From: G963665185 sp963665185
Lineage (GTDB): Bacteria > Desulfobacterota > Desulfovibrionia > Desulfovibrionales > Desulfovibrionaceae
DNA: 64,000 nt
Direction of reading: 5' to 3'
Assembly (NCBI GenBank): GCA_963665185.2
Contig: CAXXPO010000027.1
Span: 62,001-126,000, forward strand
In this document: in pieces, positions 18,148-26,431 of the stretch
How the letters are laid out: each line of letters opens with the position of its first letter
How positions within the stretch are numbered: position 1 is the first letter of the stretch
The notes under the pieces: model-generated
The model's input: the letters and a program-made list of their open reading frames with translations, nothing else
The model's database searches: none
What the model was told of the DNA's origin: nothing
Program-made: the position numbers and the translations under genes

Positions 18148-18908
18148 AGGGCCTGCCCCTGCTCTTTTCCTTCGGGCTGGTCGTGTCCGTCTGGTGGCTA
18201 GGTTCCCTGGCCTTCGGCTCGGCGCTCATTCCAAGCCCCCCGGAAGTGGGAAAGGAACTTCTGGTCCTGGCTGCCGATCCCGCCTGCTGGACCACGGTAA
18301 GTGTCACCATTTTCCGGGGACTGGCCGGTCTGCTGGCCGCCCTGGGCTGCGCCCTCGTCCTGGGCGTGGCCGCGGGAAACAGCCCCCTGACCATGCGCCT
18401 GCTGGCTCCGCTTGTGGCGGCGCTGCAATCCTGCCCGCCCGTGCTCTGGATAAGCCTGCTCATGGTCTGGGCCGGAACCGGAACGATTGTTCCCGTGGCC
18501 GTGGTCTTTGCCACGGTCTTTCCGCCGCTCTTCGCCAACGTGGCCCAAGGGCGACTGTCCCTGGACAGACGGCTTTTCGACATGGCCCGGCTCTATCGGG
18601 TTCCGCGCAGACAGGTTCTGCGCAAGATCATCCTGCCGGGGCTGGCCCCCTATCTGCTGGCCGGTCTGTCCTATGGCGCGGCGGCCAGCTGGAAGGTCAC
18701 GGCCGTGGCGGAGTTTCTGGGGTCCGGTTCCGGCGTGGGCGCCCAGATCTTCTGGGCCTACCGCATGCTGGAAATCCCCCGCCTTTTCGCCTGGGCAGCC
18801 ATTGTGGTGCTGCTGGGCGTGGCCCTGGAACTGGCCGTGATCGCCCCCCTGCGCGCGGCGGCCCAAACATACACCTGCCGCGTCCGGGAATCCGGGGAGG
18901 GCGCATGA
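18144..18908 (+). CDS. ABC importer permease (SsuC/TauC-like)
   Basis: 254-residue inner-membrane protein with about six hydrophobic segments and the permease signature loop (LYRVPRRQVLRKIILPGLAPYLLAGLSYGAAASW), which docks to the ATPase. The GTG start at 18144 overlaps the previous stop and has GGAGG upstream. Together with the flanking genes it forms a complete binding-protein-dependent importer of the SsuABC type. Confidence 0.88.
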   Translation: MKGLPLLFSFGLVVSVWWLGSLAFGSALIPSPPEVGKELLVLAADPACWTTVSVTIFRGLAGLLAALGCALVLGVAAGNSPLTMRLLAPLVAALQSCPPVLWISLLMVWAGTGTIVPVAVVFATVFPPLFANVAQGRLSLDRRLFDMARLYRVPRRQVLRKIILPGLAPYLLAGLSYGAAASWKVTAVAEFLGSGSGVGAQIFWAYRMLEIPRLFAWAAIVVLLGVALELAVIAPLRAAAQTYTCRVRESGEGA

Positions 18909-19558
18909 TCCGTCTTGAAAACGTCAGCCACACCATGGACGGCAACCAGATTCTCCGCGACGTCTGCCTGCATGTGGGCGCGGGAGAGGCCGTGTGCCTG
19001 TGCGGCCCGTCGGGCATAGGCAAGACCACCCTGCTGGAAATCGCCGCAGACCTGATCACCCCGGGATTCGGCACGGTCCGTCTGGGATCTCGGGCCATCG
19101 GCTGCGCCTTTCAGGACGACGCGCTCGTGCCATGGCTCAGCGCCCTGGACAACCTGCGGCTGGTGCTGGAGGGCCTGAAGCAGAATGCTCCGCGGATCGC
19201 GGCCCAATGGCTGGAGGAGTTCGACCTTCCCCCGGATCAGAAGCCTACCGCCATGAGCGGAGGCATGCGCCGCCGTCTCACCCTGGCCCGCGCCTTTGCC
19301 GTGCAGCCTGAAATCCTGCTGCTGGACGAGCCGTTCGCCTTTCTGGACGACCGCTGGCAGGAAAAAACAGCCCGGCTCGCCGAAAGCTGCCGCGCCTCGG
19401 GCTGCGCCGTACTGCTTGTAAGCCACCAGGAACGGCGCCTGGCCGACATGCAATGCCGCGTGGTCCATCTGAAGGAACGCCCGATAGCCCTTGGGGCGGA
19501 AAAAAACCACCCACGTGAAAAACAGGCCACACCAAATCTCAAACAAGCCGCGATCTGA
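18905..19558 (+). CDS. ABC importer ATP-binding protein
   Basis: 217-residue ATPase: Walker A GPSGIGKTT, Q-loop FQDD, signature MSGGMRRRLTLARA, Walker B ILLLDEPFAFLDD and switch VSHQE. Its start overlaps the permease stop (ATGA). Last gene of the operon that begins at 12781; a 12-bp hairpin follows 55 bases after the stop. Confidence 0.92.
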   Translation: MIRLENVSHTMDGNQILRDVCLHVGAGEAVCLCGPSGIGKTTLLEIAADLITPGFGTVRLGSRAIGCAFQDDALVPWLSALDNLRLVLEGLKQNAPRIAAQWLEEFDLPPDQKPTAMSGGMRRRLTLARAFAVQPEILLLDEPFAFLDDRWQEKTARLAESCRASGCAVLLVSHQERRLADMQCRVVHLKERPIALGAEKNHPREKQATPNLKQAAI

Positions 19559-19612
19559 ACATCCCCGGGAATAAAAAGCCACCCGGCCCCCACCACCTGG
19601 GGAACGAAAAAA

Positions 19613-19648
19613 GCGTTGCTGCCAAGCCTGTCAGCCTGGCAGCAACGC
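19613..19648 (+). terminator. hairpin after the metal-uptake operon
   Basis: GCGTTGCTGCCA (19613-19624) pairs perfectly with TGGCAGCAACGC (19637-19648), 12 bp with a 12-base loop, preceded by an A-run. No strong U-run follows on the plus strand, but the A6 before the stem gives a U-run for the minus strand. It probably ends the operon and may also act against transcription from the other side. Confidence 0.6.
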
Positions 19649-19677
19649 CAACATCTAATTTTCAGCTCATCCCACGC

Positions 19678-19922
19678 GGGGGTCGGAAAAACAAAGCGCC
19701 AAGCTCGGGAAGCTGGCGGTTCCGAAGTGTATTCTCATATACACGAGGGGTCGCCAGCTCCGCAGCAACGCAGCTTTCAGGAATTTTTCACCCCAGCCGC
19801 GTCGGGTCAAAAAACCGGAGAGCAAGGCACGAGGAAGCTGACGGTTCCGAAGTGTATTCTCATATACACGAGGGTTCGCCAGCTCCGCAGTAACGCAGCT
19901 TTCAGGAATTTTTCACCCGACG
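19678..19922. repeat. dispersed ~125-bp structured repeat, two copies
   Basis: Two tandem diverged copies. The second (19801-19921) is bounded by GTCGGGTCAAAAA and TTTTTCACCCGAC, which pair except for one C-C mismatch. Both copies have a central hairpin GTGTAT-TCTC-ATACAC within GGTTCCGAAG...GAGGGTTCGCC, and end in AACGCAGCTTTCAGGAATTTTTCACCC. The same design appears at 24637-25275 and 34813-35225 with different stem bases. The array fills the space between the ABC operon and the usp gene (19559-19924). Confidence 0.85.
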
Positions 19923-19924
19923 GA

Positions 19925-20371
19925 TCAGACGATGTCGGGCCGCACGGTAAACACCGGGCACTTGGCGCTCTTGACCACCTTTTCGGCCACCGAGCCGAAA
20001 AGAATGCGGTCTATGCCCTTGCGGCCATGGGTTCCCATGACCAGCAGGTCCACCTTTTCGTTTTCAATGGCCTTGAGAATCTCCTCGGCCGCATACCCTG
20101 TCACGACCTCGCCCTTGGCCTCGACGTCGGCAAAGTGTTCCTCAAGGAACTTCTCCATGCTGGAGTCTGCGCCGGAAACAATTTCCTTCACAAAGCTCTC
20201 GATGGAACTCGGAGGAACGTGAAACCCGACATACTGGGACAGGGACGGAGCAACGTACAGGCAGATGACTTCCGCTCCGAGGCTGTTCGCCAACGTGGCC
20301 GCGTATTCCGCCACGCTGGAACTCACTTCCGAAAAATCAACCGCAACCAGAATCTTCTTGATGGCAACCAT
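19925..20371 (-). CDS. universal stress protein, UspA family
   Basis: Single-domain Usp of 148 residues, cytoplasmic, likely an ATP-binding stress or redox adaptor. It starts MVAIKKILVAVDFSEVSSSVAEYA and carries the nucleotide motif VMGTHGRKGIDRILFGSVAEKVV (G-2x-G-9x-GS type) near residues 112-134. AGGAGG lies five bases before the ATG at 20371, which rules out the GTG two codons earlier. The gene is transcribed towards the repeat. The upstream region to 20722 is a divergent spacer. Confidence 0.92.
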   Translation of the reverse strand: MVAIKKILVAVDFSEVSSSVAEYAATLANSLGAEVICLYVAPSLSQYVGFHVPPSSIESFVKEIVSGADSSMEKFLEEHFADVEAKGEVVTGYAAEEILKAIENEKVDLLVMGTHGRKGIDRILFGSVAEKVVKSAKCPVFTVRPDIV

Positions 20372-20672
20372 TTGCACCTCCTATGTTTTCCACCCTTGCC
20401 CGGAATGGGAAAAAATCCAGTACAATTCGTCCTTTTTCCTTTCTTCCAAGCGGTTTTTCCGCAACCGGACTAAAGAAAATCGGATATCGTCCGAAATCAA
20501 TCCCAGTCTTCCTTAATATATAGGGAAGCCGCACGACGTAGACAAGGGGTTTCTTCTGCCTTATCCTTAAAGTATGGTTGTTCGGGAGGAGCAGTTGCAA
20601 ACGGCGGAAAATGTTTCCCATGCCCCTTGTAAAAAACCACGCTATTCCGGGCGATTATACATAACGAATTTT

Positions 20673-20687
20673 TGGCAGGATTTTTGC
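20673..20687 (+). promoter_or_regulatory. sigma-54 promoter (-24/-12)
   Basis: TTGGCAGGATTTTTGCTT has GG (20674-20675) and GC (20686-20687) exactly ten bases apart, in close agreement with TGGCAC-N5-TTGC. Transcription would start near 20699, leaving a leader of about 24 bases to the ATG at 20723 with GGGAGAAG in it. The spacing makes this the clearest sigma-54 site in the window. The rest of the spacer (20378-20672) shows nothing else. Confidence 0.65.
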
Positions 20688-20722
20688 TTTATCTCAGGCA
20701 AAACAGAAGCCGGGAGAAGACC

Positions 20723-21193
20723 ATGAAAATACAACCGGATAACATCCAGCCAACCATCGAGGAGCAACGGCGCAGAACCGAAGCCGCTCCACAGGGTTCT
20801 TCCTTCGAGGAGATACTGGCCCAGGAATCCGAAGCCACGCAGCAAGCGGCCAAGCCTGCGGCCCCGCCTCCGCTGTGGGGTATCAACCCCCTGCTTCAGG
20901 TACAGGCCCCCAAGGTGGCAACCCCCAATGCGGAGCATGCGGTTATGGACCAGATGGACAACCTGTTGAACGAATGGGAAAAGTATGCCGGGCAGCTGGA
21001 AGGCTCGGCAGGACATGCCGACCTGCGCCAGGCGTACGACTCGCTCCAGCGCATCGGCGACCAGGTCCAAACCATCAAGTCGGGGCTGGAATCCATGTCC
21101 GAAGAGAAGCCGGGGTTGCAGGCCATGGTGGATGAACTGGAGATCATGACCGTGACCGAAACCATCAAGTTCAACCGGGGTGACTACCTGTAG
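20723..21193 (+). CDS. hypothetical protein under a sigma-54 promoter
   Basis: 156 residues, no signal peptide or membrane segment. The N-terminal third is Gln/Glu/Pro-rich and likely disordered (EEQRRRTEAAPQGSSFEEILAQESEATQQ). The C-terminal half is helical (MDQMDNLLNEWEKYAGQLEG; LQRIGDQVQTIKSGLESMS) and ends LEIMTVTETIKFNRGDYL. GGGAG precedes the ATG. I do not recognise the family. The SSFEEIL-type N-terminus and the sigma-54 promoter suggest a flagellum-linked protein in this lineage, but that is inference. Its end overlaps the convergent thpR gene by 23 bases. Confidence 0.75.
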   Translation: MKIQPDNIQPTIEEQRRRTEAAPQGSSFEEILAQESEATQQAAKPAAPPPLWGINPLLQVQAPKVATPNAEHAVMDQMDNLLNEWEKYAGQLEGSAGHADLRQAYDSLQRIGDQVQTIKSGLESMSEEKPGLQAMVDELEIMTVTETIKFNRGDYL

Positions 21194-21812
21194 ACCGCGT
21201 TCCCGACGCAAAAAATTCTGCCATGACCGTGTATTTGGGACCGCCCGGTCCCAATTCGTTGCGCCACAACGCGAACCGGTCCACTGGAATTTCCGGCCAT
21301 TGCACATTTTCAAGGTCTCTGGCGATATTTTCCCAGAGGCCTTTTGCTTTGGGGCCGCTGCCTGCGGACACCTCTCCCCTGCGCATGCCGCGGCCCATGC
21401 GGCCCACGCTCAGGTGCGGCACGAACGGCTTGTCCGGCCCCGCCCAGCCGCCCTCCTGCAGGGCGGCGTTGATGTGCCGCGCCAACTGACCACACGCCTG
21501 CGCCCCCTGGATCAACCCCGCCCAAAGCACGGAGGGTCGGTGAATGTTCGGGAAAAAACCGCCCCCTCCCGCCTGCAGGCAGAACCTTTCAAAACAAACC
21601 TCCCCCAGCAAGATTTGCAGGGACGCCACCCGGTCCGCAGGCGTATCTCCCAAAAAACGGAGCGTCAGATGACAGTTTTCCGGACGCCCCCAACGAAACG
21701 TTTCCGGCAGCCTGTCCGCCAGCAACGGCCGCATGCGTTCAGCCACTTCCCGATAGGATTCGGGCAGGGGAATTCCGATAAACAGACGATACGTCGCCTC
21801 AGTCGTATTCAT
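21171..21812 (-). CDS. thpR: RNA 2',3'-cyclic phosphodiesterase (2H family)
   Basis: Opens 2',3'-cyclic phosphate ends of RNA (LigT/ThpR family). The 213-residue protein has both HxTx-type catalytic motifs: HLTLRFLG near residue 48 and HLSVGR near residue 133, with the typical N-terminus YRLFIGIPLPESYREVAERM. The C-terminus is about 25 residues longer than short family members and overlaps the end of the neighbouring gene. Start chosen as the only ATG before the conserved RLFIG strand. Confidence 0.9.
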   Translation of the reverse strand: MNTTEATYRLFIGIPLPESYREVAERMRPLLADRLPETFRWGRPENCHLTLRFLGDTPADRVASLQILLGEVCFERFCLQAGGGGFFPNIHRPSVLWAGLIQGAQACGQLARHINAALQEGGWAGPDKPFVPHLSVGRMGRGMRRGEVSAGSGPKAKGLWENIARDLENVQWPEIPVDRFALWRNELGPGGPKYTVMAEFFASGTRSTGSHPG

Positions 21813-21844
21813 GCATCCTCCAAAGCCACGCGCGCAATCCGGTG

Positions 21845-21889
21845 GCCGATTCAGGCCGATTCAGGCCGATTCAGGCCGATTCAGGCCGA
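21845..21889. repeat. short tandem repeat, 10-bp unit x 4.5
   Basis: Four and a half perfect copies of GCCGATTCAG. It lies in the 370-base spacer between the divergent thpR and histidine kinase genes; apart from this repeat and a promoter at 22058-22086 that spacer shows nothing. The period is close to one helical turn, so copies would face the same side of the DNA. Confidence 0.9.
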
Positions 21890-22057
21890 ATTGAAGCCGG
21901 AATGGAGCGGAAGCATGTCCGCCCTCCGACATGCCCGGCCCCGACGCCAACAACCCGACAGGACATGGTACGAACACTTTGGACCGATTGCAAAAGCACC
22001 TGTTCCTGTTTTTTCCCGCCGTGCATGATCGCCTCCGGCAAAAAAAACCACATCATG

Positions 22058-22086
22058 TTGACGCCTGGCAGGGGAGACCATACAAA
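22058..22086 (+). promoter_or_regulatory. sigma-70-type promoter of the histidine kinase gene
   Basis: TTGACG (22058-22063), 17-base spacer, TACAAA (22081-22086). Transcription would begin near 22093, giving a leader of about 90 bases before the ATG at 22183. Confidence 0.5.
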
Positions 22087-22182
22087 ATGCAAGGGGAATC
22101 GCATCCTTGATGCACAGGGTCGGTGGAGCACCATTGCCATCGGCACGTGCCGAAATTCTACCGATCAGGAGACATGCGCACC

Positions 22183-22962
22183 ATGAGCCTTTCCATTGCC
22201 GACAAGTTGCTGCAGCGGCAACACGAATTCCTTACCTACCTGGGACAGGAATACACGTCCTTTTCCCCATCCAGACCGAGCACGGGCCTTTCCTCCGCAG
22301 AGGCGCATCACAGGATCAAAAACAACCTGCAAATGATCTCCAGCCTCATCCATCTGCAAGCCCGCCAGGCCACCCATCCCGAGGCCAAGGAAGGGCTGAT
22401 CCTGGCGCTGGCCCGGCTGGAGACCTTCACCCGGCTGCACGACACCCTGAGCCGCAACGAACACGATACAATGATCGACCTGGGCGCATACTTCAACGAA
22501 CTGGCCGACGCCCTGCGTTCCATCATGGACTGGCATCAGACGGATTCCGATGCGGATGCGGAAGAAGGCAACACCCCAGGCATCCGCCTGTACGTGGATG
22601 TTCCGGAGATAACCATCCCCTCCTCCCTTGCCGTGGACATGGGCATGGCACTCAACGAATTGGTCACCAATGCCTTCAAACACGCTTTCCCGAAAAAAAC
22701 CGGAGAAATCCGCATCCGCTGCCAAGAAAATGAAAACTTTCTGGATCTGTACGTCAATGACGACGGCCAGGGACTTTCAAATACCGCTCCAATGCCGGAA
22801 ACCTTCCGAGGAGAGTCCTGTAACACATCAAATTCACTGGGGATGTCGATAGTACAAGGCATATCGGCCAAACACGAGGGCACCTTCACCCTGTCCCCAA
22901 TGGCCCGTGGAACACAAGCCCATATACGGTTTCCCCGCCGCGACGCACACCATTCTTCATGA
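22183..22962 (+). CDS. soluble histidine kinase, HisKA_2 family
   Basis: 259-residue two-component kinase without membrane segments or a recognisable sensor domain. The phospho-acceptor box is AHHRIKNNLQMISSLIHL near residues 40-57, the HisKA_2 type found in many small cytosolic kinases. The ATPase domain has the N-box NELVTNAFKHAF, G1 DDGQGL and G2 SLGMSIVQGI. AGGAG lies 11 bases upstream of the ATG at 22183; an ATG at 22174 is only two bases from that site and less likely. No response regulator is adjacent, so its partner is elsewhere. Confidence 0.87.
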   Translation: MSLSIADKLLQRQHEFLTYLGQEYTSFSPSRPSTGLSSAEAHHRIKNNLQMISSLIHLQARQATHPEAKEGLILALARLETFTRLHDTLSRNEHDTMIDLGAYFNELADALRSIMDWHQTDSDADAEEGNTPGIRLYVDVPEITIPSSLAVDMGMALNELVTNAFKHAFPKKTGEIRIRCQENENFLDLYVNDDGQGLSNTAPMPETFRGESCNTSNSLGMSIVQGISAKHEGTFTLSPMARGTQAHIRFPRRDAHHSS

Positions 22963-23075
22963 CAATTTGATTTTTTTTGCACGACATCCCCCTTGTGGTG
23001 CTTGTCTCCTGCTCGGTTCTCGGCTATGCAGGCGGCTTATAGCCTCATTATGGATTGTTCAAAGGAGCGACTTTC

Positions 23076-24554
23076 ATGCCGGAAAACCAAGACAACAACG
23101 GCACCCCCGCGGAAAATGAAAACTTTGCCGAGCTCTTCGAATCGTACGAAGCAGGCATGAGTGACAACATCAAGGTCGGCGACCGCATCTCGGGCCGGGT
23201 CATTTCCGTGGACGGTTCCAACGTCTACGTGGAAACCGGCAGCAAGGTGGACGGCGTAGCCGAACTGGAAGAATTCCTCGACGAGGAAGGCAAGCCCGCC
23301 GTGGCTGAAGGCGATACAGTCGAACTGTATGTGGTTGCCACCTCGGCCAGCGAAATCAAACTCTCCAAGGCGCTTTCAGGCGAAGGCGGCATGGAAATCC
23401 TTCGGGAGGCCTTTGAAAACAAGGTTCCAGTCGAAGGCAAGGTCGCCGGAATCTGCAAGGGCGGTTACAACATCGAAATGGCCAAGAAACGGGTATTCTG
23501 TCCCATCAGCCAAATCGACAACCGCTTTGTGGAAGACGCCGAAGCCTATGTGGGAGCCACCCACAAATTCCAGATCATCAAATTTGAAAACAACGGGCGC
23601 AACATTGTTGTCTCGCGGCGCGAACTGCTCATGCGTGAGCAGGAAGAAGCCGCGGCCTCGTTTGTGGACAGCGTGTCCGAAGGAGCTGTCGTCGAAGGCA
23701 GCGTGAGCCGTCTGGCCCCGTTCGGCGCGTTTGTCGAACTGGTTCCCGGCGTGGAAGGCATGGTCCATGTGTCGGAACTCGGCTGGGGCCGGGTGGACGA
23801 CCCGGCCGACGTGCTCAAGCCTGGTGAATCCGTACGGGTCAAAATCCTGGAAATAAAACAGGACGGTAAAGGCAAGCTTCGCATCGCCCTGTCCATAAAA
23901 CAGGCCATGACAGACCCCTGGGACGACCTTCCCGAGTCCATCAAGCCCGGCGAGCACGTCAAGGGAACCGTAACCCGCATCGCCCCGTTCGGCGCATTCG
24001 TGGAGATCGTTCCCGGCATCGAAGGACTCGTCCACCTCTCGGAGATGAGCTACAGCAAACGCGTGATGAAGGCCGAGGAAATCGTTTCCCCAGGCGACGA
24101 AGTCATGGTCTCCATAAAAGACGTGGATACGGAAAAACGCCGCATATCCCTGAGCATCAAGGAAACCGAAGGCGATCCCTGGAACGACGTTGCCGAGCAG
24201 TTTGCCGTGGGACAGGTTGTGGAAGGCACGGTGGAAAAACGGGAACAATTCGGCATCTTCATCACCCTGGCCCCCGGAGTTACCGGCCTGCTGCCCAAGT
24301 CGCGCTACGCACGGGCAAAAAACGCCGCCGACTTTGAAAAAATCGCCCCCGGCGCAGCCATCAAGGTCGTGGTCACGGAAATCCGTCCGTCCGAACGCAA
24401 GGTTACCCTCGGCCTTGAAGGACAGGAAAACGAAGGCCAGAGCCAGAGCCAGAACCAAAACCAGGACTGGAAACGCTACAAGCCCACGGAATCCAAACCC
24501 ATGGGACTTTTGGGCGAAAAACTCCAGCAGGCCATGAAAGCCAAGAAAAAATAA
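23076..24554 (+). CDS. rpsA: S1-domain RNA-binding protein (ribosomal protein S1 homologue)
   Basis: 492 residues with at least four S1 domains at about 30-100, 115-190, 205-280 and 290-365, and a fifth at 375-450. The third and fourth are the most typical (GSVSRLAPFGAFVELVPGVEGMVHVSEL; GTVTRIAPFGAFVEIVPGIEGLVHLSEM). A Gln/Asn-rich linker (EGQSQSQNQNQDW) and basic tail close the protein. AAAGGAG precedes the ATG at 23076. It is shorter than the six-domain E. coli S1 and may be the main S1 or a paralogue; the symbol is tentative. A strong terminator follows. Confidence 0.85.
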   Translation: MPENQDNNGTPAENENFAELFESYEAGMSDNIKVGDRISGRVISVDGSNVYVETGSKVDGVAELEEFLDEEGKPAVAEGDTVELYVVATSASEIKLSKALSGEGGMEILREAFENKVPVEGKVAGICKGGYNIEMAKKRVFCPISQIDNRFVEDAEAYVGATHKFQIIKFENNGRNIVVSRRELLMREQEEAAASFVDSVSEGAVVEGSVSRLAPFGAFVELVPGVEGMVHVSELGWGRVDDPADVLKPGESVRVKILEIKQDGKGKLRIALSIKQAMTDPWDDLPESIKPGEHVKGTVTRIAPFGAFVEIVPGIEGLVHLSEMSYSKRVMKAEEIVSPGDEVMVSIKDVDTEKRRISLSIKETEGDPWNDVAEQFAVGQVVEGTVEKREQFGIFITLAPGVTGLLPKSRYARAKNAADFEKIAPGAAIKVVVTEIRPSERKVTLGLEGQENEGQSQSQNQNQDWKRYKPTESKPMGLLGEKLQQAMKAKKK

Positions 24555-24585
24555 GCCGCCTGCCAAAAAGTTGGTACAAAGTATG

Positions 24586-24619
24586 AAAAAGCCCGGCCGC
24601 ACTTGCGACCGGGCTTTTT
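24586..24619 (+). terminator. intrinsic terminator of the S1 gene
   Basis: AAAAAGCCCGG (24586-24596) pairs with CCGGGCTTTTT (24609-24619), an 11-bp stem ending in T5, 32 bases after the stop. The A-run on the other side makes it usable in both directions. Confidence 0.9.
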
Positions 24620-24636
24620 CGCGCACTCACAACATC

Positions 24637-25275
24637 ACAGGCTGTTCAAAAATACGGGAGAACAAGACGCAAGAACAAGGCAAGGCCGTCGCGTATTTCC
24701 TGATACGCAAGGGTTTGAATTGTTCGCGGCAACGCAGCTATCACGGCTTTTTCATCCAGTCACCACAGGCTGTTCAAAAAGCAGGGAGAGCAAGGCGCAA
24801 GAACAAGGCAAGACCGCCGCGTATTTCCTGATACGCAAGGGTTTGAATTGTTCGCGGCAACGCAGCTATCACGGCTTTTTCATCCAGTCACCACAGGCTG
24901 TTCAAAAAGCAGGGAGAGCAAGGCGCAAGAACAAGGCAAGGCCGTCGCGTATTTCCTGATACGCAAGGGTTTGAATTGTTCGCGGCAACGCAGCTATCAC
25001 GGCTTTTTCATCCAGTCACCACAGGCTGTTCAAAAAGCAGGGAGAGCAAGGCGCAAGAACAAGGCAAGACCGCCGCGTATTTCCTGATACGCAAGGGTTT
25101 GAATTGTTCGCGGCAACGCAGCTATCACGGCTTTTTCATCCAGTCACCACAGGCTGTTCAAAAAGCAGGGAGAGCAAGGCGCAAGAACAAGGCAAGACCG
25201 CCGCGTATTTCCTGATACGCAAGGGTTTGAATTGTTCGCGGCAACGCAGCTATCACGGCTTTTTCAACAGCCTGG
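24637..25275. repeat. tandem array of five ~128-bp structured repeats
   Basis: Five nearly identical units with a 128-bp period, starting near 24637, 24764, 24892, 25020 and 25148. Each opens CAGGCTGTTCAAAAA and closes in a TTTTTCA box, with a central hairpin GCGTAT-TTCCTG-ATACGC. The array is bounded by CAGGCTGTTCAAAAA (24639) and TTTTTCAACAGCCTG (to 25275), which pair at 14 of 15 positions. Units differ mainly at ACCGCC/GCCGTC before the hairpin. The array fills the space between the S1 terminator and the Usp gene; there is no coding evidence in it. Same family as 19678-19922 and 34813-35225. Confidence 0.93.
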
Positions 25276-25277
25276 CA

Positions 25278-26162
25278 CTATTTGCCTATCCACAAGGCAG
25301 TCCCCTCCACCAACCGCAACAGCCTGATGGAGAGCGAACTGGGGAAAAAACCTTCCATGCGGGCGGGTGCATTGCCCCGCTTTCCCAGGGCGATCACGGC
25401 ATATTTCCCCATCTTCTTCTCGGTCAGCACCGCCTTGGGTACGTTGTCGGAGCGGACCACCTTGAACTCGATGCGGTCCTCGGACATGCCGTTTTCCAGG
25501 AGAACTTCCTCGACGCGGTTGAAAACGGCGTCCACCTTTTCCCCGAATTGAAACCTTTTTTCCGCCACATGAAACACCGTTATCTTATGCCTGGCCTGAT
25601 CGCTGAGCATGAATCCCACGTGGTCGGCCATGCGCACGGACGCGTCGGAACCGTCCACGCACAAAAGCACGTTGCGGCGCGGAATCTGCGGCGACCTGCG
25701 GCAAATCCACAGGGGAAAATCAATCGCCTTCCACAGCATCTCGTGAGCCACGCTGTTCTCGAACAGTCCCTCGAACCACGAATAGGCGCGACGCCCCAAA
25801 ACCACGGCGTCGTACATTCCGCTCTGGGCCTCGTCGATGATTTCCCGCACAACGCCCTTGCGCGAAGCCACCACCTTGGTCTCCACCATGCCCGGAACAC
25901 ATCCGGCAATGTCCACCAGCCACTGTTTGGCCTTGTTCAGGGTCAGCATGCCCTGGGAACTCTTGATGCCGGATATCTCGTCCGCCACCTGCGAGGGCGG
26001 CATCATTTCCTGGTTGTCCAGGTCCCAATGCAATGCGCGCGGCGCCACATAAAGCAGGGTGAGGCGCATGTCGCGGAAGTCTTCGATCATGCCGCGAACA
26101 AACCGCAGGGTGTACGAAGCCGACGTGCCGTCCGCCACCGCCAAAAGAAGATGCTTTTCCAT
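25278..26162 (-). CDS. tandem universal stress protein
   Basis: 294 residues with two Usp-like halves: MEKHLLLAVADGTSASYTLRFV at the start and a second beginning NVLLCVDGSDASVRMADHVGF near residue 163. The first half ends VVLGRRAYSWFEGLFENSVAHEML and the second VIALGKRGNAPARMEGFFPSSLSIRLL; neither keeps a perfect G-2x-G-9x-G(S/T) ATP motif, so nucleotide binding is uncertain. GAGGCGG precedes the ATG at 26162; upstream in-frame codons lack family similarity. It lies downstream of the AraC gene of the agmatine locus on the same strand. Confidence 0.85.
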   Translation of the reverse strand: MEKHLLLAVADGTSASYTLRFVRGMIEDFRDMRLTLLYVAPRALHWDLDNQEMMPPSQVADEISGIKSSQGMLTLNKAKQWLVDIAGCVPGMVETKVVASRKGVVREIIDEAQSGMYDAVVLGRRAYSWFEGLFENSVAHEMLWKAIDFPLWICRRSPQIPRRNVLLCVDGSDASVRMADHVGFMLSDQARHKITVFHVAEKRFQFGEKVDAVFNRVEEVLLENGMSEDRIEFKVVRSDNVPKAVLTEKKMGKYAVIALGKRGNAPARMEGFFPSSLSIRLLRLVEGTALWIGK

Positions 26163-26431
26163 CTGACCGCCTCTGTGTGAACGTTGCCGTGGTTTTTCCG
26201 AAATCCACTTCCCGCGTGGCGTTCCCTTAATCCAATGCGTTCCATGACTGCATTTGCAGGACATCGTTCTACGTAAAAACGATATTTTCCGTTCGGTCGC
26301 GGCACAGCCAACGCCCGTGCGCAAAACACAGGACGAGTTTTTAAAACACGTCACTATGGAATTTTCGCAGTAAAACGTTTCATGGGGAAAAAGGCAAGAA
26401 GGGAGTGCAAAGAGCACCCCGGAGGAAAGGC

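Noticed and set aside
24703..25215. Small repeated proteins within the 128-bp array
   Set aside because: The open frames are a by-product of a stop-free period, lack start signals and only repeat the element sequence.
24637..25275. CRISPR array
   Set aside because: The units are repeated whole with a 128-bp period; there are no unique spacers between short repeats and no cas genes.
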